A DNA stretch of 51,968 bases, taken from Deltaproteobacteria bacterium (GTDB lineage Bacteria; Desulfobacterota; Dissulfuribacteria; Dissulfuribacterales; QOAL01). The translations under genes and the position numbers were made by a program. The first letter of the stretch is position 1. Each line of letters starts with the position of its first letter. The notes under the pieces were generated by a model. That model made no database searches, had not been told where the DNA came from, and worked only from the letters and a program-made list of their open reading frames with translations. Positions 34,126-42,316 of the stretch are shown here, one piece after another. The stretch lies in assembly GCA_026995935.1 (NCBI GenBank), contig JALWNK010000030.1:1-51968 (forward strand), read 5' to 3'.

Positions 34126-35241
34126 TTATTCATAAGTAAGTGCCATATACATCTCTTTTTGAGGCTCTGTTGGGGCCGTTTTCGGAAACCTTCTTTGAAC
34201 AGAGTCGGCCATTAAGTAATCCAGGTGGCCAATGGAAGAGGGACACCACCCAAACACGTTTTCCCACACGTTCCATCTTTCCATACAAAGGTACGTGAAG
34301 CACTTTTCGGCCCCTGCGTCTTTCAGACACTTAAGCAGAAAGGAGTACATCTCCTCCCTGACAGGACGTAGGTATCTGAACTTGTTATCGTTCCCAAGTA
34401 CCATCTCCTGCGCAGTTATCCTGGAGGAGGGATAGTTGTTTTCTATTTTCTTTTTCATCTCAGGGTTAAACCTGAGGCTGCCAATGGATATCCATATGCA
34501 GTTTTCAGGATCTATTGCAGAAAAGACGGAACGGACAAGTTCTTCATAGGCCCTTTGCCAGCCTGGAAAGAGAATCATTGGGTCAAAATGGAGCCCCACT
34601 GGATAGCCTGACTTGGAGACAAGCTCCATGGCTCTAAGCCTATTATCAAGGCTTGCGGTGCCAATCTCCTCCTTCGCTATAACCTGGGGAGGGTTTAGTG
34701 TCCAGGAGACCACGGTCCTGCCCCCGTGGTCAATATCCAGAAGCGGTTCCACAAAGCCCCCCTTTGTCCTGAGTTTGAGAATGCAGTTTCTGAGGTCTTT
34801 AAATTCCTCAACAAGCTCCACGGCCACGTGGTTAAGGGGTGGAACAGCAAGGCTGTCTCCAAGCTCCCACGTCCCTATCCTGAACAGCCTCCAGGGCTGA
34901 ACGGAGGTCTTTTCCCTTATTTCCCTTATTATTGCCTTGGTGTCTGCAACCACGGTCAAGGTGGTATCCGTGAGATAATTCTGAAGAAAACAGTAGGTAC
35001 ATTCAAAGGGACAGTTGCTTATCTGGGAAATGACATGGGTGCTGCAGCAGATATAGCGGGGGTCAAGTGATGCACAGATGTGAAAGAGCTCTCCACGCTT
35101 TGGCGCCACAAAGAGGTGGCGTTTTCCCTGTCTGTAATCGGAGAGCCTTGGGCCTTGGCTGCTGATGTCGCTCTGGCCAAGACGTCTGGCAATCTTTGTG
35201 TTTTTCACCTCCGGGTGAATGGTTACACTTCGAAATCGCAT
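34126..35241 (-). CDS. Spore-photoproduct-lyase-like (SPL family) radical SAM protein
   Basis: A 371-residue radical SAM enzyme. The cluster cysteines are Cys77, Cys81 and Cys84 (SNCPFECTYCFLQNYL). GTWELGDSLAVPPL and VSWTLNPPQVIAKEEIGT match the SPL family. True spore photoproduct lyases repair UV thymine dimers in endospores; this genome context is not of a spore former, so the substrate is open. It is the 3' gene of a three-gene minus row with a ParB-domain gene (14 bases upstream) and a nucleosidase-glycosyltransferase gene. Little Shine-Dalgarno is visible before the ATG. It ends convergently with the LOG gene. Confidence 0.85.
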   Translation of the reverse strand: MRFRSVTIHPEVKNTKIARRLGQSDISSQGPRLSDYRQGKRHLFVAPKRGELFHICASLDPRYICCSTHVISQISNCPFECTYCFLQNYLTDTTLTVVADTKAIIREIREKTSVQPWRLFRIGTWELGDSLAVPPLNHVAVELVEEFKDLRNCILKLRTKGGFVEPLLDIDHGGRTVVSWTLNPPQVIAKEEIGTASLDNRLRAMELVSKSGYPVGLHFDPMILFPGWQRAYEELVRSVFSAIDPENCIWISIGSLRFNPEMKKKIENNYPSSRITAQEMVLGNDNKFRYLRPVREEMYSFLLKCLKDAGAEKCFTYLCMERWNVWENVFGWCPSSIGHLDYLMADSVQRRFPKTAPTEPQKEMYMALTYE

Positions 35242-35255
35242 CTTTTTTAGCCCAA

Positions 35256-36245
35256 TCAGAAGTAGGAAAGGATCTTTTTTATGCCCTCTTTTGTTTTAGC
35301 GCTGGAGATGGCATCCACAATATCAGAGAGCTCGGAAAGGTCAGAGACAGAGGCCGAAATGGTGACCTTCTTGTTCTCCAGGGTCTCATCCCATTTGACC
35401 AGGAGAGGGGAGTTTTTAAAGTAATCTTTTTGTATGTCATGAAGCTCCCCTTGGAGCCTGGTGAGTACAGGATATCTCATCTCTTTTACCATTTGCCTGA
35501 AAAGCCTTGTCCTTTGGTTCATGTCCATTTCGCGAGAAAAAATGTGTTTTATCTCCTCTTTTTCAAAAAATTCGTCTGCTGTTATTTTATCCCTTTTAAG
35601 TATGTCACTGATGTTGTCTGTTAGCTCGAGGAGAAGGCTTGCAGAAATGGAAATCTTGTTTTTTAACCGGATGATTTTTTCAAGGAGCAGTTTCGGTTGA
35701 TGGGTAAGGTTAAGGCACCTTTTAAGAGAAAGGTCCTTTTCATGGCAAAAACGCAACACCTCTTTTGGAAGGGTAGAGACGCGCAGATATTTTTCAAGCA
35801 GGCCCCCGAATGGCTGAAGCCCAAGCCCCCTCATTGCCAGATCCATTAAAAGGTTCTTTGGAAAGCCTGCTTCAGAAAGATGGTTCAGGAACAACGCCTT
35901 TGTGGCGCAGGTTTTTAGGTGGCCTGAGTATCTTGAAAGCAAGAGGAGCAAGACCTGTCTTCTTGTCATGTCCCCGGCCTTGAGCACTGGCACTTCGGTC
36001 AGACCTTTTTTCAAGGCCCATTTTAGACGCTTAAACCCGTCTATTACCATCAGTGCTCCCTCAATATGGTTTATTTTTGCTACAAGGATGGGGGTCAGAA
36101 TGGAATTTTCCTCAAGGCTCTGAAATAAAAGGGAGGTATCCCACACGGAAAGCTCCTCTAGGACCCTTGAAAAGTCAAGGGTTTGGTCAAGGCGCTTTGG
36201 GGCTATTACAGACGTTTTTTCAAAAGGAGGGGATGGTCTTTCCAC
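35256..36245 (-). CDS. ParB N-terminal-domain protein
   Basis: A 329-residue protein. A ParB/sulfiredoxin-type fold is seen at about 35-95: SLEENSILTPILV then VIDGFKRLKWALKKGLTEVP (67-86), the equivalent of the CTP-binding region of ParB. The rest is helical and Leu/Lys-rich with no helix-turn-helix I can name and no parA neighbour, so chromosome partition is unlikely. The start overlaps the glycosyltransferase gene by 40 bases, and the radical SAM gene follows after 14 bases. ParB-like domains also occur as nucleotide-binding or nuclease modules. Confidence 0.7.
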   Translation of the reverse strand: MERPSPPFEKTSVIAPKRLDQTLDFSRVLEELSVWDTSLLFQSLEENSILTPILVAKINHIEGALMVIDGFKRLKWALKKGLTEVPVLKAGDMTRRQVLLLLLSRYSGHLKTCATKALFLNHLSEAGFPKNLLMDLAMRGLGLQPFGGLLEKYLRVSTLPKEVLRFCHEKDLSLKRCLNLTHQPKLLLEKIIRLKNKISISASLLLELTDNISDILKRDKITADEFFEKEEIKHIFSREMDMNQRTRLFRQMVKEMRYPVLTRLQGELHDIQKDYFKNSPLLVKWDETLENKKVTISASVSDLSELSDIVDAISSAKTKEGIKKILSYF

Positions 36246-37735
36246 GATACCTCTTTTCCATTTTGAAGGTTTTCAAGTAGCTCCTTGAAGGTTTTTACAC
36301 CTTCAAGGTTTTTCCTCTTCCTGGCGCCATTATAGAGAATTGAGAGCCTTTTTATTATGGCCGTCCTTAAGATATCCCTCTTTTCAGGTTCTTCCTCGGC
36401 CTCAAGGGCAATGAGCAGGGCTGCCACCCTGAATCTGTCCATGGCCTCAAAGCGAGTTGAAAGCTGGTCCGGGTGGCCTCCATATTTTATGAGATCCGGT
36501 TCAGGGTTAAGGCCCACAGGTTTCCTTCCGCTTATTCTAAGCCACATCTCAAAGTCTTCACAGGCCGGAAACTCTTCCCTGAAGCAGCCAAAGCGTTCAA
36601 GGAGCCCTTTTCTTAAAAGTACACCAGAAGGGCTGATTGCGCACATCTCTATACTCTTTTGCCATATCCAGCCAGCCTCCTTCTCGTGGTGCTTGCACCT
36701 GTTTACCCTTTTCCCCCTTCTTATCCATATCTCTTCGCACTGTTCTATCTCAAAAAAAGGCCTCTTTTTCAAGAAGCGGAATTGGTTTTCAAGTTTTTTC
36801 CTTTTCCACTCATCATCCGAGTCAAGAAGGGCAATCCATGTGGATGAAGCAGTCCTTATGCCTGCATTCCTGGCAGCACCAACACCTCTGTTTTTTGAAA
36901 AGCGTATGATATTTACGCGTTTCTTTATATCTGTTTCTCTTCCAAGGACTTCCTCCACTGGTTGATCAGATCCGTCATCCACAACTATTATCTCCCTGGG
37001 CCTGTGACTTTGGTTGATGACGGATGAGACGGCACGTTTAATGAGTCCTGGGCGGTTGTGCACAGGAATTACAACAGAGACGTCATCTGGAAATGAGCTG
37101 GGATCAAGAAAGGACAATAACTTTTTTATTGACCTTCGAATATGGATGAGCGCCTTTTTAAACTGCTGCCTGCTTGAGGCAGAGCATCTATCAGCTGGTA
37201 TCTTTATTACGGAAAAAGGTATAGTGTGTTTCCGAAATATCCTGTGCTGAAATCCTGCCTCCATGTCGACAAGCGGCAAGATATTCGGATCGTGTCTGAG
37301 TAAGGGTTTCTCAAGGCTTTCTACGGCGGCCTTTTTTAAATTGATTTCAGGAGAAAGCGGAAAGGGCGGCTCTGTAAGACACCTTAACAGCGTCCCTTTG
37401 GTTTTGGTGTGTGAGGCCACAAGGACATGATTAAAGTAGGAGGTGTCTTTTTCCGTGTTTATGCCGCAGCCTCCCACATTTACGACAGCAAGGGGGTTTA
37501 GATACTTAAGAATCAGGCGGGCAGATTTTTCGCTCCATTCCCTGCCAACCCCAGTTACCACAAAGACAACCGAGTCTCTTTGATAGCTTTTCGCAAGGCA
37601 GGAGCTAATGCCGCTTTCAAGGCCCCTTGGGCTGATTACAGGGAAACCACATTCCTTTATGAAGTCTATGGGCAGCTCTTCCTTGAGGGCCGCGGTAAAG
37701 ACAAGCCTTTCTTCCTGAGGGTTGTTTGAAACCAC
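36206..37735 (-). CDS. Fusion of a nucleosidase-like domain with a family 2 glycosyltransferase
   Basis: A 509-residue cytosolic protein. Residues 1 to about 200 resemble the nucleoside phosphorylase/MTA-SAH nucleosidase fold: VFTAALKEELP, VVTGVGREWSEKSARLIL, VVNVGGCGIN and VDMEAGFQ (156-163). Residues 218 to about 430 are a GT2 glycosyltransferase: VVIPVHNRPG (221-230), IIVVDDGSDQ, NRGVGAARNAGIRTA, LLDSDDEW (303-310) and a later CEDFEMWLRISG. A helical tail follows. GTG at 37735 is the start, with AAAAGG just before. I know of no characterised protein with this architecture. The 3' end overlaps the ParB-domain gene by 40 bases. Confidence 0.82.
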   Translation of the reverse strand: MVSNNPQEERLVFTAALKEELPIDFIKECGFPVISPRGLESGISSCLAKSYQRDSVVFVVTGVGREWSEKSARLILKYLNPLAVVNVGGCGINTEKDTSYFNHVLVASHTKTKGTLLRCLTEPPFPLSPEINLKKAAVESLEKPLLRHDPNILPLVDMEAGFQHRIFRKHTIPFSVIKIPADRCSASSRQQFKKALIHIRRSIKKLLSFLDPSSFPDDVSVVIPVHNRPGLIKRAVSSVINQSHRPREIIVVDDGSDQPVEEVLGRETDIKKRVNIIRFSKNRGVGAARNAGIRTASSTWIALLDSDDEWKRKKLENQFRFLKKRPFFEIEQCEEIWIRRGKRVNRCKHHEKEAGWIWQKSIEMCAISPSGVLLRKGLLERFGCFREEFPACEDFEMWLRISGRKPVGLNPEPDLIKYGGHPDQLSTRFEAMDRFRVAALLIALEAEEEPEKRDILRTAIIKRLSILYNGARKRKNLEGVKTFKELLENLQNGKEVSWKDHPLLLKKRL

Positions 37736-37755
37736 CTTTTGTTTTTTACAAAGAT

Positions 37756-37902
37756 TCAGGAATTTTCCTCTATGGGAAGACGTATGAAAAAGGTCGTCCC
37801 CATTCCTTCCTTGCTCTTTGCCCAGATACGGCCTCCGCTTGCCTCCACAATGGCCCTGGCAGAGCCCTGTCCCTTCCGCCTTCTGCCTGGCAAACGATCC
37901 AT
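37756..37902 (-). pseudogene. Relic of a histidine kinase HATPase C-terminus
   Basis: A 48-codon reading with [20 protein letters not shown] then GTTFFIRLP, the classical end of a histidine kinase ATPase domain. The preceding glycine-rich G2 box is damaged (GRRRKGQGS in place of GTGLGLSI) and no DHp or N box lies upstream, because marC ends at 37909 in the same frame. Best read as the surviving tail of a deleted kinase gene, perhaps lost when marC or its neighbours rearranged. Confidence 0.65.
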
Positions 37903-37908
37903 GGATTC

Positions 37909-38538
37909 TTACCTGAGAACCGGGAAAAGCCCTCTAAGCCCTGCTGCCATGAATTCCACAGAGATTGCCGCCAGGATAAGTCCCAATATCCGCACGGCGA
38001 TGTTTATCCCCGTGGCTCCAAGCCTTGTGCCAATGGGAACGGCCATTTTGAGGGTGAGCCATACAATCAGGCCCACCACCACTATTATTGCGGCAATGGC
38101 CAGCTTTTCGTGAAGATTATGTGAATAGTGGGCATAAAGTATGACTGTACTTATTGAGCCGGGGCCTGCAAGTATTGGCATGGCCAGGGGTACCACGCCA
38201 ATGGATTCCATGTCTTCTGCCTCCTGGGCCTCCTGTGGCGTGTGCCTGGCATGGCTGAGTCTGGCATGGAGCATGGATATTGCGATGAGAAGAAGGAGCA
38301 CACCTCCTCCAACCTGGAAGGAAGAGAGGCTTATGCCAAAAAATTTAAGTACATAGGTGCCTGAAAAGGCGGAAATCAGGAGAATGATCGTGGTGGCAAG
38401 GGCTGTGACCTTGGCAGTGTGGTTTCGCTGTTTCTGGGTCCATTCCGAAGTAAGGCCGATAAAAATGGGAATGGCTCCAATGGGGTTTACTATGGAGATG
38501 ATTCCGGAGAAGGTTTTTAGTATTTCCGCGCTGTTCAT
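37909..38538 (-). CDS. MarC family integral membrane protein
   Basis: A 209-residue protein with six membrane spans. IVNPIGAIPIFIGLT is the N-terminal family signature and is repeated in the second half as PLAMPILAGPGSISTVIL. A small soluble loop (ARHTPQEAQEAEDMESIG) lies between the halves. The family was once linked to antibiotic resistance, but function is unknown. AGGG lies before the ATG and a good promoter lies 50-85 bases upstream, so it is transcribed on its own. Confidence 0.9.
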   Translation of the reverse strand: MNSAEILKTFSGIISIVNPIGAIPIFIGLTSEWTQKQRNHTAKVTALATTIILLISAFSGTYVLKFFGISLSSFQVGGGVLLLLIAISMLHARLSHARHTPQEAQEAEDMESIGVVPLAMPILAGPGSISTVILYAHYSHNLHEKLAIAAIIVVVGLIVWLTLKMAVPIGTRLGATGINIAVRILGLILAAISVEFMAAGLRGLFPVLR

Positions 38539-38593
38539 TGTGGCCCTGTTTTATTCTTGTTGATCATACGGTTATTTCTAGAAGATTCCTTGC

Positions 38594-38622
38594 ATGATAT
38601 TATTAAAACATAACTACTTCAA
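38594..38622 (-). promoter_or_regulatory. Sigma-70 promoter for marC
   Basis: On the minus strand TTGAAG (38617-38622), a 17-base spacer and TATCAT (38594-38599), 4/6 and 5/6 matches, lie in an AT-rich gap 56 bases before the marC ATG. Confidence 0.55.
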
Positions 38623-38704
38623 TAAGTTAAAAATTTAACAAGATAATTCGGCTAAATGAAAAGTTGTCCGTAGCCATGTTAGGGCTCGTGTAGTTTGTGG
38701 CCTT

Positions 38705-39076
38705 TCAGAAGGCAAAGGGGATGTGTTCGATATGGGGTTTTTTATCTGCTGAAAATGTTATTGCCATAACGTCAAATCTTACGGGCACATCCTGGAGGCT
38801 ATTCTCCTGAAGAAAGGCGCTTGCCACCTTGCGAATGACCCTTTGCTTGACTTGGGTTACGGCCTCTTGTGGAAGCCCATATTTTTGGGATTTTCTTGCC
38901 TTCACCTCCACAAAGACAATATATCCATCTCCTTGGGCCACAATATCTATTTCTCCAACCCTTGTCCGGTAGTTTGTCTTTATGATCTTGTAGCCGTTTT
39001 TTTTAAGATGAGCTACGGCAAGTTCCTCACTCAAATTTCCAAGGGACTTTGGCTCCAGGCCAAAAGCCTTAACCAT
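38705..39076 (-). CDS. YraN/UPF0102 family nuclease-fold protein
   Basis: A 123-residue Holliday-junction-resolvase-like protein. LGNLSEELAVAHLKKNGYKI, VGEIDIVAQGDGYIVFVEVK (restriction-endonuclease-like acidic E-D-EVK motif) and the C-terminal FDVMAITF are typical. I chose ATG at 39076, which overlaps the rnhB stop as ATGGTTAA and has GGAG just upstream; a longer reading from 39124 would overlap rnhB by 56 bases. It is the last gene of the ffh-rpsP-...-rnhB row, its usual place. Function in vivo unknown. Confidence 0.88.
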   Translation of the reverse strand: MVKAFGLEPKSLGNLSEELAVAHLKKNGYKIIKTNYRTRVGEIDIVAQGDGYIVFVEVKARKSQKYGLPQEAVTQVKQRVIRKVASAFLQENSLQDVPVRFDVMAITFSADKKPHIEHIPFAF

Positions 39077-39713
39077 CTCCACAAACTCCCCTGAAGCTCT
39101 TTCTGTGGATGGGGCAGGGGCCAAAACGCCTGATCATTTCCCTGTGGCTTTTGGTGCCATAACCCTTGTGTTTTTCAAAGAGATACTGTGGGAACTCCTG
39201 GCTGTACTCTTCCATAAGCCTGTCCCTGTAGACCTTGGCGACAATGGATGCAGCGGCAATGGAGCAGGATCGGCTGTCACCCTTGATGACTGTTTTTTGG
39301 GGTATGTCTATAGGGACTTGCTGGTTGCCGTCAACAAGAATGGCCCTTGGCTGGACACTTAGGGATTTTACGGCAAGTTTCATTGCAAGCAGACTTGCCT
39401 GGAGAATGTTGATCCTGTCTATCTCCTTAGGCTCAATCCTCGCCACCGAAACGGAAACGGCAACCTCCTTGATAAGTTCTGCAAGCTGCTGGCGCTGCGT
39501 GGCTGAAAGCCGTTTTGAGTCTGTTATGCCGTGTTTTGTAAGGTCCTTTGGGAGAATTACTGCTGCTGCAACGACAGGGCCGGCCAGGCAGCCTCTTCCC
39601 ACCTCGTCCACGCCGGCTACTGGCCAAAGGCCCTGATCCTGAAGAATCTGTTCAAAGTGCCAGGCCCCCTGCACCGGATCAAGTTTGTCCTGATCAAACA
39701 GGGACCTGGGCAA
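39069..39713 (-). CDS. rnhB: Ribonuclease HII
   Basis: A 214-residue enzyme that cuts RNA in RNA/DNA hybrids and at single ribonucleotides. The active-site acids are in VAGVDEVGRGCLAGPVVAAA, TDSKRLSATQR, and ILVDGNQQVPID; IKGDSRSCSIAAASIVAKVY and HKGYGTKSHREMIRRFG complete the family. The start is one base after the rplS stop, and it is followed by yraN with an eight-base overlap. Confidence 0.95.
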   Translation of the reverse strand: MPRSLFDQDKLDPVQGAWHFEQILQDQGLWPVAGVDEVGRGCLAGPVVAAAVILPKDLTKHGITDSKRLSATQRQQLAELIKEVAVSVSVARIEPKEIDRINILQASLLAMKLAVKSLSVQPRAILVDGNQQVPIDIPQKTVIKGDSRSCSIAAASIVAKVYRDRLMEEYSQEFPQYLFEKHKGYGTKSHREMIRRFGPCPIHRKSFRGVCGDG

Positions 39714-39714
39714 G

Positions 39715-40071
39715 CTACATGGTCCTCTTGTTTCTGATCTTCTGCCTCATGGCCTTTCCGCGCAGGTTGCGCAGGTAGAAGAGCTTTGATCTGTTGTGGC
39801 GTCCGCTCTGGACTATCTCTATCTTTTCTATCCTGGGGGAATTGACTGGAAATATCCTTTCCACTCCAACCCCGTAGGATATCTTCCTGACCGTGAAGGT
39901 CTCCGAGATTCCGCTGCCCTTGCGGCTTATCACAACACCCTCAAAGACCTGGATCCTCTCCTTTTCTGCGGTCTCCCTGATCTTTACGTGGACCTTTACC
40001 GTATCTCCTGGCCTGAAGGGCGGGATGTCCGTTCTCATTTCCTCAAAGGCCAGACGACGTATCACATCCAT
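39715..40071 (-). CDS. rplS: Ribosomal protein L19
   Basis: A 118-residue large-subunit protein at the subunit interface. [56 protein letters not shown] and the C-terminal [13 protein letters not shown] are intact. GGAGG lies just before the ATG. It follows the RNA methyltransferase gene by one base in the trmD operon. Confidence 0.97.
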   Translation of the reverse strand: MDVIRRLAFEEMRTDIPPFRPGDTVKVHVKIRETAEKERIQVFEGVVISRKGSGISETFTVRKISYGVGVERIFPVNSPRIEKIEIVQSGRHNRSKLFYLRNLRGKAMRQKIRNKRTM

Positions 40072-40072
40072 T

Positions 40073-40645
40073 TTATTGCCTCCTGATTCCTAAAATTCTG
40101 TCAAGCGTAATGGCAACGGCGCTCCGCACGGAAAGGTGGTTGTAGTCAGTGGGCCCGTAGATAGGGCAAATAACACCATTACACTCCTCGAAGCATTCTT
40201 CGTGGAGTCCAGAGGCCGTTCCAAAGAGCAATAATATACATTCAAACTCAGAATTGTACACTATTTTTTGAAGGTTTTTCCAGCAAGTGCATCCTTGTGC
40301 CTTTCTGGCCGAGGTGGCAAAGACGGCCATCTTTACTCTTGGATATCCCGTGGCCTTAATGGCCTCAGCAATGGAATCAACTACCCTTATCTGTTGAAAG
40401 GCCCTTTTCCTGTCAGGGTTAAACTGGCCCCCCGCCCCTGTAACCCAGTGTTTCACCACCCTTTGGGCAAGGGCCTTCTGCTCTGAGGACGGGGTGACCA
40501 CAAAAAATCCCGATGTACCGTAAGTGGTGCACGTGCGGGCGATGTCGTGGATGTCAAGGTTGGTTATTGCAGAACATATCTTTTCGCCCTGGCGGTTTAT
40601 TACAGGGTAATGCACAAGGGCCAGGAAGATCTTTGGGTCCTTCAT
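40073..40645 (-). CDS. SAM-dependent RNA methyltransferase, TrmD-neighbour family (COG4752 type)
   Basis: A 190-residue SPOUT-type protein. [50 protein letters not shown] and the knot region [14 protein letters not shown] are characteristic of the family usually encoded beside trmD in Desulfobacterota and some other phyla. The RNA target is not established. It overlaps the trmD stop by four bases and precedes rplS by one base. Confidence 0.85.
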   Translation of the reverse strand: MKDPKIFLALVHYPVINRQGEKICSAITNLDIHDIARTCTTYGTSGFFVVTPSSEQKALAQRVVKHWVTGAGGQFNPDRKRAFQQIRVVDSIAEAIKATGYPRVKMAVFATSARKAQGCTCWKNLQKIVYNSEFECILLLFGTASGLHEECFEECNGVICPIYGPTDYNHLSVRSAVAITLDRILGIRRQ

Positions 40646-41382
40646 CCTTTATCCTGCTCTTTTTTAAGTTGATTAAGGAGCCTTATGTCAGAAGGTGAAA
40701 GGTTGGCCTTCTCAAGAAGCTCCGGCCTCCTCTTTAGTGTGATTTCCAGGGACTTTTTCCTTCTCCACTCTTCAATCTTTTTATGATCCCCGCTGAGGAG
40801 CACCTCTGGCACATCCATGTCAATAAAGCGCCTGGGCCTGGTGTAATGGGGATGCTCAAGGAGACCGGTTGCAAAGGAATCGTTGACAGCGGACTCGTCA
40901 GAGCCAAGGACTCCAGGAATAAGCCTTCCAACGGCATCAATGACCACAAGGGCAGCAGGTTCACCTCCCGAAAGCACATAGTCGCCAATGGATAGCTCAA
41001 GGTCAACAAAACGATCGATAATCCTCTGGTCAACACCCTCGTAGCGGCCGCACACCAAAATGAGCTCCTTGTGGCAGGAAAGCTCCCTTGCCAGCTGGTG
41101 GTCAAAAAGTTGTCCCGAAGGGGAAAAGAGTATAACCGGGGCGTCCTTTCCTTCCCTTTTCACAGACGAGATGGCCTTGGCCAGGGGCTGGGGTATCATT
41201 ACCATGCCGGCTCCACCTCCATAGGGCCTGTCGTCTGTGGTTCTGTGGCGATCCGTTGTAAAGGAGCGAAGGTCAATGGGGTTTACCTCTATGATGCCCT
41301 CTTTTATGGCCCTTCCAATGACCCCTTGCTTTAGAGGCGAGTCAAAATAGTCTGGGAATATGGTGATGACATGAAAAATCAC
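40642..41382 (-). CDS. trmD: tRNA (guanine-N1)-methyltransferase
   Basis: A 246-residue SPOUT enzyme that makes m1G37 in tRNA. ITIFPDYFDSPLKQGVIGRA, RPYGGGAGMVM, LVCGRYEGVDQRIIDRFVD, and the knot motif LSIGDYVLSGGEPAALVVID are intact, as is HYTRPR. It overlaps rimM and the next methyltransferase by four bases each, so the three are translationally coupled. Confidence 0.96.
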   Translation of the reverse strand: MIFHVITIFPDYFDSPLKQGVIGRAIKEGIIEVNPIDLRSFTTDRHRTTDDRPYGGGAGMVMIPQPLAKAISSVKREGKDAPVILFSPSGQLFDHQLARELSCHKELILVCGRYEGVDQRIIDRFVDLELSIGDYVLSGGEPAALVVIDAVGRLIPGVLGSDESAVNDSFATGLLEHPHYTRPRRFIDMDVPEVLLSGDHKKIEEWRRKKSLEITLKRRPELLEKANLSPSDIRLLNQLKKEQDKG

Positions 41383-41921
41383 TTTCTTTTCCCCTTGATG
41401 GACGTGGCCGTGGTTTCTTCAAGCCCTGGGGGAAGGTCCACCAGGCAAATGCCCCTGGTCGTGTCTATCTCCTTGATGAATTCATCCACCATTGGTATGA
41501 GTATTTCACGCTTGCCGTCCCTTACAACGAGTACGTCCTGGGCCCCGGCCTCTATGATGGAGTATACGGTGCCAAGCTCCTTCCCATCCTGGTCCATCAC
41601 CCTAAGGCCCTCTAATTCGTACCAGAAGTACTCGTCCGTATCTTCCCGGGGCAGCAGGGACTTTTCCTGGAAAACCTGCCTTCGTTCAAGGCCCTCTGCC
41701 AGGGTCCTGTTGTTTACACCTTCAAGGAGACACACAAGTTCCTTGGGTCCCTTTTCCCGAAACCTTGCTATCTGGAACCTTCTGAACCCATCTTTCTCTT
41801 TTAGGAAAAGGCAGCCGGGGACAATAATGCTTTTCGTGGATGAGAAGGCCTTTATCAGGACCTCTCCCTTTAGCCCCACGGCCCTTTTTATCCGGCCTAC
41901 GGCAACGTAATCTTTTTCCAT
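41379..41921 (-). CDS. rimM: 16S rRNA processing protein RimM
   Basis: A 180-residue small-subunit maturation factor. VGRIKRAVGLKGEVLIKAFS is the RimM N-terminal domain; the PRC-barrel follows from about residue 95 (EYFWYELEGLRVMDQDG, LGTVYSIIEAGAQDVLVV, ILIPMVDEFI). It starts downstream of the terminator-like hairpin at 41936-41981 and overlaps trmD by four bases. Confidence 0.95.
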   Translation of the reverse strand: MEKDYVAVGRIKRAVGLKGEVLIKAFSSTKSIIVPGCLFLKEKDGFRRFQIARFREKGPKELVCLLEGVNNRTLAEGLERRQVFQEKSLLPREDTDEYFWYELEGLRVMDQDGKELGTVYSIIEAGAQDVLVVRDGKREILIPMVDEFIKEIDTTRGICLVDLPPGLEETTATSIKGKRK

Positions 41922-41935
41922 GTGCGCCAGGATAA

Positions 41936-41981
41936 GGAAAAGAGAGACAAAACAGGCCGACTGTACCTTAACAGCCGGCCT
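41936..41981 (-). terminator. Intrinsic terminator or attenuator between khpA and rimM
   Basis: Read on the minus strand: AGGCCGGCTGT, loop TAAGGT, ACAGTCGGCCT. The RNA stem is 11 bp, fully paired with one G-U, and is followed by GTTTTGTCTCTCTTTT. The plus-strand RNA would have an A-C mismatch instead, so the hairpin is tuned to the gene strand. Its place inside the operon suggests it lowers rimM-trmD output relative to rpsP. Confidence 0.6.
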
Positions 41982-42022
41982 TCACATAATAATTACCCGG
42001 GTTTGAAGGGCTTCTTACTGGA

Positions 42023-42253
42023 TTATTCCAGGATCTCCAGCACAGCCCTTTTTTTGAGTTTTGCGGAGGCTGCACTCAAGATGGTTCTCATGGCACGGGC
42101 GGTCCTGCCCTGTTTGCCAATTATCTTGCCAAGGTCCTCCTTGGCCACCTTCAGTTCGATTACTGAGGTCTGCTGACCTTCAACCTCATTAACCTCGACC
42201 TGATCTGGATAGTCAACAAGAGCCTTGGCAATGTGTTCTATCAAGTCCTTCAT
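42023..42253 (-). CDS. khpA: KH-domain RNA-binding protein KhpA
   Basis: A 76-residue protein made of one KH domain. The GxxG loop is in [20 protein letters not shown]. The N-terminal [20 protein letters not shown] is typical of the YlqC/KhpA family found between rpsP and rimM. GGAGGTG lies seven bases before the ATG. It binds RNA and likely acts with KhpB/Jag, which is not in the window. Confidence 0.93.
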   Translation of the reverse strand: MKDLIEHIAKALVDYPDQVEVNEVEGQQTSVIELKVAKEDLGKIIGKQGRTARAMRTILSAASAKLKKRAVLEILE

Positions 42254-42316
42254 GTTTTCACCTCCACATAACCACCATCGGTTGGCACGTTCAGTTCTAC
42301 GAGGGAAGGACGGATA

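Noticed and set aside
35256-36245. Chromosome-partition ParB
   Set aside because: No parA neighbour, no recognisable central helix-turn-helix and no parS-like site; only the N-terminal fold is supported.
38705-39124. Longer YraN reading starting at 39124
   Set aside because: It would overlap rnhB by 56 bases; the ATG at 39076 has a ribosome site and the common ATGGTTAA stop/start overlap.
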